DNA from: Candidatus Poribacteria bacterium
GTDB taxonomy: Bacteria; Poribacteria; WGA-4E; WGA-3G
Direction: 5' to 3'
Length of the DNA stretch: 7,124 bases
Assembly (NCBI GenBank): GCA_028818995.1
Contig: JAPPMR010000582.1
Location: 1 to 7,124 of the forward strand
How positions within the stretch are numbered: position 1 is the stretch's first letter; each line of letters opens with the position of its first letter. The notes under the pieces were generated by a model. That model was not told the DNA's origin and did not search any database. It worked only from the letters and a program-made list of their open reading frames with translations. Made by a program: the position numbers and the translations under genes. Below are positions 1 through 5,710 of this stretch, one piece after another.

Positions 1-1
1 T

Positions 2-640
2 GTATGTATAGGTGCAATCTTAGTCTTGGCCCTGATTTACATAATTTCTCTAATAATGGAATCATCAACTGAGATCCGAGAATATGCGCGAAAATCCACT
101 GGATGGGGAATGTATATAGTACTTGGAGTTAGCTTTTTGGGAATATTAATTTGGCCGTCTCAAACAAAAACGGATCTATACAGAATGCCCTTTGCTCTGG
201 CTTTGTGTATTGGAATGCAATATTATCCACTTGTGTTTTACCGGTTTACCAGCTTGAATGATGCGACTGAAAGTCAGTCAATTGAAAGAACTGTTGAAGG
301 ACACAAAGCAGCTATAATCAACTTAGTTATTGAATCGTGGCGTTTTGCCAAAAACTATGAACGCATGCTTAATCGACTCAATACTAATCAGACAAAACGG
401 TATACAAGCCAGTTACAGCAATTTGTAAAAAAGGCAGAAGAATCCCTTGCGGATGTAGGTTTGCGTGTGGTGAATGTTGAAGGGTATCCTTATGATCCCG
501 GTATGGCTGCCACACCGCTTAACATTGAAGATTTTGACCCAGACGATGAATTAGTCGTTGATCAAATGCTGGAACCGATTATAATGGAAGGAACGGTTTT
601 AGCAAAAACAGGAACGGTACTTTTAAGGAGAAAAGATTAA
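2..640 (+). CDS. Membrane protein with putative GrpE-like C-terminal domain (5' end missing)
   Basis: The reading frame is open to the first bases of the window. The codons before the TTG at 26 encode hydrophobic residues that continue a membrane helix (VCIGAILVLALIYIISLIM, 2-58), so the gene almost certainly starts upstream and 26 is not its real start. Counting from 26, a second hydrophobic segment lies near residues 27-43 (MYIVLGVSFLGILIW) and a possible third near 54-74. A soluble charged, mostly helical region follows from about 85 to 145. The last ~60 residues contain a YDPG motif, an acidic stretch (FDPDDE), then LEPIIMEGT and a short beta-like end TGTVLLRRKD. That order (Asp-Pro motif, acidic segment, terminal strands) recalls the beta-wing of GrpE nucleotide-exchange factors, and a gene next to an Hsp70 would suit that role. 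The resemblance is weak and by eye. The stop overlaps the Hsp70 start by one base (TAATG), implying translational coupling. The gene is secure; the function is a guess. Confidence 0.85.
   Translation, partial: VCIGAILVLALIYIISLIMESSTEIREYARKSTGWGMYIVLGVSFLGILIWPSQTKTDLYRMPFALALCIGMQYYPLVFYRFTSLNDATESQSIERTVEGHKAAIINLVIESWRFAKNYERMLNRLNTNQTKRYTSQLQQFVKKAEESLADVGLRVVNVEGYPYDPGMAATPLNIEDFDPDDELVVDQMLEPIIMEGTVLAKTGTVLLRRKD
625..630 (+). promoter_or_regulatory. Ribosome-binding site for the first Hsp70 gene
   Basis: AAGGAG lies nine bases before the ATG at 640, inside the last codons of the membrane-protein gene. It is a near-perfect Shine-Dalgarno sequence and supports both the choice of start and coupled translation across the one-base overlap. 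Confidence 0.8.
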
Positions 641-1755
641 TGGAAAATTATATCGGTATTGATTTAGGAACAACAAACAGTGCTATTTGTACCTTTGATA
701 AGGATAAAGAAACACAACAGACTCGTGTTTGGAAAAGTCCAGAACAAAACGATGTAACCCCGTCTGCTATCTATATTGACAGACGTGGAAATGAATATGT
801 AGGTCAAAGAGCATACAATGCTGCCCTACGCAGTCCAGATAATTGTGCAACATTATTCAAGCGTTTCATGGGAACAAGCACACCCATTGAACTGTCAGCG
901 GTTAATCACACTTTTACTCCAGAGGAATGTTCTGCCAAGATATTGAGAACATTGTTTGGATACCTTCCTGAAGAAATTAGAAATTCACCAGAAACAGGCA
1001 CTGTGATTACTGTTCCTGCTGCGTTCGATCTGGGACAAAAAAATGCGACAATGGCAGCTGCAGAATTAGCAGGGATTGGTAAAGTTGAACTTGTTCAGGA
1101 ACCGGTTGCAGCAGTGATGAGTTATATGAAAGCAACTGGCGGCAATAATGGTATATTTTTAATTTACGATCTTGGTGGTGGAACTCTGGATATCGCAATA
1201 GTTGAAAGTATCAAGAAGAGGGTTGCTATACTTGCACATGGTGGAATTCAGATGTGTGGAGGACGCGATTTTGATCGTAAACTTGTTGACAATATTGTCA
1301 AGCCTTGGCTCCATGAGAATTTTGACTTGCCTGACGACATGGCTAATAAAAAGTTTAAATCTCTATTACCTCTTGCAACTTGGGCAATTGAAAAGGCAAA
1401 GATAGAACTCTCAGCAAAAGATGAGGCGATGATTAGCCTTTCTGAAGTTGAGATCCGCACTAACGATCTGAATGGTGACGAGATTTATCTTGAGATTCCC
1501 TTGCATCGACACACTTATGACGAATTGATTTCGGATCAAATCAATGAAACGATAGATGCAGCAAGGGAAACACTATCAAAAACTGGATATGCTCCTAACG
1601 ATGTGCAAAGTATTGTCTGGGTTGGAGGTCCCACACATTACAAACCACTAAGAGATAAAGTTGCATTTGAACTTGGAATTAAGGGAGATAAATTAGATGT
1701 AAACCCTATGACCGCAGTCGCTGAAGGTGCAAGTATCTTTGCTGAGTCCATTACG
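640..1755 (+). repeat. Duplicated Hsp70 ATPase-domain segment, copy 1
   Basis: This stretch is homologous at DNA level to 3254-4366. Similarity begins at the two start codons and ends just after the shared GASIFAESI coding segment. Copy 1 is longer by six bases near 700 and shorter by three near 1340. It is a domain-sized tandem duplication, not a mobile element: no terminal repeats or transposase flank it. Confidence 0.9.
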
Positions 1756-3237
1756 GAATGGATCAACAAAGATGATATGAGAGCAAAAGATAACGATGAT
1801 ACAAAGGTGTCTACAGAAGAACTTGCATTCACTTTTGTGACACCGAATCAAGGAAGAACTCCAGATGATACTTCCAAGATTATCGCACGTGTAGATGGAC
1901 AAATTCCAACTGACTATGTGTTCCAAGTCGACGGTCTTGAAGATGGATCGACTTCAGGAAGACTTCCACTCAAACATGGACAAACCGTTGACGTAAATTT
2001 GACGAAGCCAGGAGAAAATACATTTGAAATTGTAGTTTATGATGCTACAGGAAATACGATTAAACAGGACAAGATTGTTATCACAAAAACAGTTGCCAAC
2101 ATAGATGAGATTCCTTCCTCACATCCAATTTTCGTGGAGGTCGTGAGAAAAATTGGAGGTAGTTCTGTTCCAGGATATCTTGTTAGGGAAGGGGATAAGC
2201 TGCCTAAGAATGGGGAATTAATTCTTAAGGCTGGTGAATTACTTGAGGCTGGTTCAAGAAATTCGCTGAATTTTAAAATATGGGAAGGTGAAATTGATGA
2301 TTATATTTCTGATAACCGTCCTCTCGGATTATTCCAAATAATAGGTACAGATCTTACTGAAGGGGCAATTCCTGCTAACACTGACCTAAAATTTTCTTAT
2401 GAGATACGTAGTGGAGGATACATTAAATTTGAAGTTGAAGTTGGAAGTCAGGTAATTCCCAAAAAATTCGACGGTTCCTACAATTATAAAGAGGAATCAA
2501 CTCCATCAGACGCTGCTCAAATTGCTGATGAAGGAATCCAAATACGCAAACGCATTGACTACATTCTTAAATCAGTTAAAGAGCAAAAACTTGATCTTGA
2601 TGAAGAAAGTAAGAAGAAACTGAATAAAGCATGTGAGAAACTGGAATCTGCAATAATGCTGAATCCTGAAGAATCTAACACTGAAATGATACAAGAAGCA
2701 TATCAAGGAATCTTGCAGGTTAAACAACATTTCTACCAAGTAAGAAAAGATAATCGCAAAGAAATTCAACAGAGTGAACTTAACGATGCAGTCAAGTTTT
2801 TCGATTTGTATAGTAGACGGTTTGCCCGTTCATCGGAAGCGACAGAATTTGACAAACTTGCTGAAACAGCACAACGTTCCATTGACAATAATGTTGATGA
2901 TTTCAACGAACATCTGAATGAACTTTGGCTTAGATATTACCAGATTCTATGGCGTCAGAGCTGGTTTGTTGTTGAACAGTTCAAGTATTACGCAGATTCT
3001 CCTCATCTATTTGCAGATCAAGACCGTTTTGAAGAACTTGTCCATATTGGAAATAAACTCATGGAGCATCCAGATATTAAACACATAACAGATGGAATAA
3101 GGGAAGCAACAATTAAAAGCGAGGTGGTTGACCAACTTCGTCAGATTGTTTTTCAGATTATGGATATTCCGCGCATTAGTGGAGTTGCATCTCATGACGA
3201 GATGCGTAGTCTAATTACTAATATTCTTGCAGGATAA
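640..3237 (+). CDS. Hsp70-family chaperone with intact ATPase and extended C-terminus
   Basis: This is an ATP-driven Hsp70 (DnaK/HSPA superfamily), expected to bind and release client proteins in the cytoplasm. The nucleotide-binding domain spans about residues 1-370. Phosphate-1 motif IGIDLGTTNSAI is at 5-16; the probable catalytic lysine is K74 (ATLFKRFMG); E154 is in VQEPVAA; phosphate-2 motif YDLGGGTLD is at 176-184, with the conserved D177 and T182; GGRDFDR is at 207-213; the adenosine motif VGGPTH is at 328-333. All key ATPase positions known in DnaK are present. An acidic linker and a beta-rich, possibly Ig-like segment (about 405-482) follow, then a region resembling the Hsp70 substrate-binding beta domain (about 495-605). 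A helical C-terminus of ~245 residues (620-865) completes the protein. At 865 residues it is far longer than the ~640 of DnaK, and the usual DnaK hydrophobic linker (VLLLDV) is absent. It is therefore a specialised paralogue, not housekeeping dnaK, and I give no symbol. Its ATPase domain is duplicated in the next gene. Confidence 0.96.
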   Translation: MENYIGIDLGTTNSAICTFDKDKETQQTRVWKSPEQNDVTPSAIYIDRRGNEYVGQRAYNAALRSPDNCATLFKRFMGTSTPIELSAVNHTFTPEECSAKILRTLFGYLPEEIRNSPETGTVITVPAAFDLGQKNATMAAAELAGIGKVELVQEPVAAVMSYMKATGGNNGIFLIYDLGGGTLDIAIVESIKKRVAILAHGGIQMCGGRDFDRKLVDNIVKPWLHENFDLPDDMANKKFKSLLPLATWAIEKAKIELSAKDEAMISLSEVEIRTNDLNGDEIYLEIPLHRHTYDELISDQINETIDAARETLSKTGYAPNDVQSIVWVGGPTHYKPLRDKVAFELGIKGDKLDVNPMTAVAEGASIFAESITEWINKDDMRAKDNDDTKVSTEELAFTFVTPNQGRTPDDTSKIIARVDGQIPTDYVFQVDGLEDGSTSGRLPLKHGQTVDVNLTKPGENTFEIVVYDATGNTIKQDKIVITKTVANIDEIPSSHPIFVEVVRKIGGSSVPGYLVREGDKLPKNGELILKAGELLEAGSRNSLNFKIWEGEIDDYISDNRPLGLFQIIGTDLTEGAIPANTDLKFSYEIRSGGYIKFEVEVGSQVIPKKFDGSYNYKEESTPSDAAQIADEGIQIRKRIDYILKSVKEQKLDLDEESKKKLNKACEKLESAIMLNPEESNTEMIQEAYQGILQVKQHFYQVRKDNRKEIQQSELNDAVKFFDLYSRRFARSSEATEFDKLAETAQRSIDNNVDDFNEHLNELWLRYYQILWRQSWFVVEQFKYYADSPHLFADQDRFEELVHIGNKLMEHPDIKHITDGIREATIKSEVVDQLRQIVFQIMDIPRISGVASHDEMRSLITNILAG

Positions 3238-3253
3238 TTTTGTAAAAGTAACA

Positions 3254-4366
3254 ATGGAATATTATGTCGGCATTGATTTAGGAACAACAAACAGTGCTAT
3301 TTGTACCTACGATAAGGAAACACAACAGACTCGTGTTTGGAAAAGTCCAGAACAAAACGATGTAACCCCGTCTGCTATCTATATTGACAGACAGGCAAAT
3401 GAATATGTAGGTCAAAGAGCATTAAATGCAGCCCAGCGTAGTCCTGATAATTGTGCAACGTTATTCAAACGTCTTATGGGAACAAGCACGCCAATTGAAT
3501 TGTCAGCGGTTAATCGCACACTTACACCAGAGGAATGTTCTGCAAAGGTTTTGAAAACATTGCTTGGTTACCTTCCAGAAGAGATTAGATATTCCCCTTA
3601 TACAGGTACTGTGATTACTGTTCCTGCTGCGTTCGATCTGGGACAAAAAAATGCGACAATAGCAGCTGCAGAGATGGCAGGAATTGATAAAGTTGAACTT
3701 GTGCAGGAACCGGTTGCCGCGTTGATGAGTTATATGAAAGTCCGTGGCGGCACTGATGGAATCTTTTTAATTTACAATCTTGGTGATAGCACACTGGATA
3801 TTGCTATTGCCGAAAGCATCAGAGAGCAGGTAGCAATCCTTGCACACGGTGGAATACAAATGTGTGGTGGACGAGATTTTGACAGAGCAATTGTTGACAA
3901 TATTGTCCGACCTTGGCTACATGAAAATTTTGCATTGCCTGACGACTTATCCGTAAATCCAAAATACAAACACGCCCTACGTCTTGCCACGTGGGCAACT
4001 GAACTAGCAAAGACAGAACTCTCTGCAAAAGATAAGGCGACGATCAGTCTTTCTGAAGTCGAGATGTGTACAAATGATCTCAAAGGTGATGAAATATATC
4101 TCGAGATTCCTTTGCATCGACACACTTATGACAAATTAATTGAAGATCAGATCAACGAAACAATAGACGCTGCATGGGAAACACTTTCAAAAACAGGATA
4201 TGCCCCTAACGATGTACAATGTATCGTCTGGCTTGGTAAAGTTACTCAATATAAACCTTTAAGGGACAAAGTTTCTTTTGAACTCGGTATTAAGGGAAAC
4301 ACATTAGATGTAAACCCTATAACTGCTTGTGCTGAAGGGGCAAGTATCTTTGCTGAATCCATTGAT
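3254..4366 (+). repeat. Duplicated Hsp70 ATPase-domain segment, copy 2
   Basis: This is the partner of 640-1755. Two exact runs stand out: 76 bases (709-784 equals 3317-3392) and 53 bases (1000-1052 equals 3608-3660). Intervening DNA differs at many third-codon positions. Beyond 4366 the two genes have unrelated sequence. Confidence 0.9.
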
Positions 4367-5692
4367 TGGGGGACTGAAAGTTGGTCAAAACAAGAGACCA
4401 TAGAAAAAGATATATTTTATCGTCGAGAACAGATATTTGAAAGTCATCCGGATATAGATATTTTAAATAATCCATTTTTTATTTTGAAAGCGACACAGCA
4501 AATTGATAAGCAAAGAATTATAGAGCAAGCAGAAGAACAGAGTCTATTTTTAGACCAAGAAAAATGTCGCAATGTGCAGAATATGCTGATATTTCCCCGC
4601 AAACGTATATCTGCTGAGATAGCATGGCTGCCCGGAGTGCCGCCTGAACGCATTTATGATATATTGGTGCTGTTAACATCATCCGCTGGAAATTGCCTTG
4701 GCAGTAGAATGCCCACGTCTATAACCCCAGCTGATTCACTTGCCGCTGTGTTATCACGTATGCCTTATGCAGATACATACAACATCGCTGACGAAGTTTT
4801 AGATCTATTGAAAATATCTGAGGACAGTTTTATTGAAGGACATCCGATTGAAATAGATAACTTTGTGGAAGTTAGCAAGTTTCTCGGATTTGATAAACTG
4901 AGTCCTATTGCACGTGCTAATCTGATCGCTGCAAGAATGCTTCGTTTACCTGAATATTTATCTGACGTTGTCCCTGAGTGGATACTGGCATTAGCACAAA
5001 CTTATGATAAAATTAATCCATCAGAAGTACGCAAAATTCTCAACGTTGAACGCCAAGAGTCAGGATTTCCAGAAATAACGGGTCTTTCAGATATAGAATC
5101 AGCAATTCTGAATATTAGGCATTATTATAAACAAGTTATCAAGTTTGTTCTGGAAAGTATATATTTTCCGAAAGAACGCGTTCAAGCTGTTATGATGGTA
5201 GTTGAATCCGTAAACGATAATGATTCATCCAATTTACCAATTCTAATTGAATACGCAATTGATTCTTATGAAGATGGTGCAGAGATGTTTCTTGAAAAAG
5301 AGGAAAAAAAGATTGAGGAATATGACAAAAAACTGCGAATTGCTGCGGAGTATGAGGAAGATGAATTGACTTTTTCCCGGATGGTAGACGATTTAAATGA
5401 TACTGTCAAAGATTGGGGTATCATAGCACAACCTATCCAAGAAAATAAAAGAAGGCAAGGTTTACGATATACCGCAAGTCACGATGTGTCAGAACGTGTC
5501 CGTATATTAGCTATTGTCTTAGCTAATGAATATGACAAACTTAATTCCTCACAACAAATTTTAAAAACGTTAAAAGAAGTGTTCGCGGATTTCCCTGAGA
5601 TTACTGAACGTATCACTGCTGATCTTGAAACACTAAATAAAATTACGCAACAACGTGAAGACAATTCTCAAATATCACTCTTGGATAATTGA
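3254..5692 (+). CDS. Hsp70 ATPase domain with degenerate motifs fused to J-like module and helical tail
   Basis: The start is taken at ATG 3254 because MEYYVGIDLG aligns exactly with MENYIGIDLG of the preceding gene. The frame is open back to a TTG at 3227 overlapping that gene, but those nine residues have no counterpart. The protein is 812 residues. Residues 1-370 are an Hsp70 nucleotide-binding domain with phosphate-1 (IDLGTTNS), K72 and E152 kept. Phosphate-2 reads YNLGDSTLD (174-182) instead of YDLGGGTLD, and the adenosine motif reads LGKVTQ (327-332) instead of VGGPTH, so ATP binding or hydrolysis is probably weak or lost. No substrate-binding domain follows. A short linker leads to a J-like module (about 401-461; NNPFFIL, QAEEQSLFLD, RISAEIAWLPG) without an HPD tripeptide. 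Then comes a helical region (550-640) and one copy (about 682-797) of the WGIIAQPIQ-type repeat found in the next gene. Only 16 bases separate it from the first Hsp70 gene. It may be a pseudo-chaperone or an adaptor for the active Hsp70. Confidence 0.93.
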   Translation: MEYYVGIDLGTTNSAICTYDKETQQTRVWKSPEQNDVTPSAIYIDRQANEYVGQRALNAAQRSPDNCATLFKRLMGTSTPIELSAVNRTLTPEECSAKVLKTLLGYLPEEIRYSPYTGTVITVPAAFDLGQKNATIAAAEMAGIDKVELVQEPVAALMSYMKVRGGTDGIFLIYNLGDSTLDIAIAESIREQVAILAHGGIQMCGGRDFDRAIVDNIVRPWLHENFALPDDLSVNPKYKHALRLATWATELAKTELSAKDKATISLSEVEMCTNDLKGDEIYLEIPLHRHTYDKLIEDQINETIDAAWETLSKTGYAPNDVQCIVWLGKVTQYKPLRDKVSFELGIKGNTLDVNPITACAEGASIFAESIDWGTESWSKQETIEKDIFYRREQIFESHPDIDILNNPFFILKATQQIDKQRIIEQAEEQSLFLDQEKCRNVQNMLIFPRKRISAEIAWLPGVPPERIYDILVLLTSSAGNCLGSRMPTSITPADSLAAVLSRMPYADTYNIADEVLDLLKISEDSFIEGHPIEIDNFVEVSKFLGFDKLSPIARANLIAARMLRLPEYLSDVVPEWILALAQTYDKINPSEVRKILNVERQESGFPEITGLSDIESAILNIRHYYKQVIKFVLESIYFPKERVQAVMMVVESVNDNDSSNLPILIEYAIDSYEDGAEMFLEKEEKKIEEYDKKLRIAAEYEEDELTFSRMVDDLNDTVKDWGIIAQPIQENKRRQGLRYTASHDVSERVRILAIVLANEYDKLNSSQQILKTLKEVFADFPEITERITADLETLNKITQQREDNSQISLLDN
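4463..5650 (+). repeat. J-like/helical-tail module, copy 1
   Basis: This part of the second Hsp70-type gene encodes residues ~404-800, which are homologous at protein level to the start of the next gene (5717-6718). Shared strings include RISAEIAWLPG, ARAN, EWILA, SGFP.IT, AQPIQ and KEVFA. Compared with the next gene it carries about 62 extra residues between WLPG (461) and ARAN (553). Confidence 0.85.
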
Positions 5693-5698
5693 CGACAT

Positions 5699-5705
5699 AA
5701 GGGAG
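5699..5705 (+). promoter_or_regulatory. Ribosome-binding site for the downstream TTG start
   Basis: AAGGGAG sits five bases before TTG 5711 and just after the TGA stop of the previous gene (5690-5692). It decides the start of the last gene. The first in-frame ATG (5825) would remove the first 38 residues, including the conserved NPF..L motif at residues 6-11. Confidence 0.7.
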
Positions 5706-5710
5706 TAGGT

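Noticed and set aside
26..28. TTG at 26 as the start of the first gene
   Set aside because: The frame is open to the window edge and the upstream codons continue a hydrophobic helix, so the gene begins outside the window.
1693..1926. Short minus-strand open frames across the first Hsp70 gene
   Set aside because: They are antisense shadows of the coding frame with no plausible ribosome-binding site or protein features.
640..3237. Housekeeping dnaK
   Set aside because: The length (865 residues), inserted beta-rich segment, missing DnaK linker and lack of grpE/dnaJ neighbours of normal form all argue for a specialised paralogue.
3772..4125. 117-codon open frame on the minus strand inside the second Hsp70-type gene
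   Set aside because: It lies antisense to a strongly conserved ATPase-domain coding region and its translation shows no recognisable domain. A similar antisense frame occurs in the first copy, as expected from duplicated DNA.
640..4366. Duplication caused by an insertion sequence
   Set aside because: Neither copy has inverted terminal repeats, target-site duplications or a transposase. The boundaries coincide with a protein domain.
5690..5692. TGA recoded as an amino acid (alternative genetic code)
   Set aside because: A good Shine-Dalgarno and start codon follow directly, and the downstream protein begins exactly at the J-like module. Tryptophans in all four genes use TGG.
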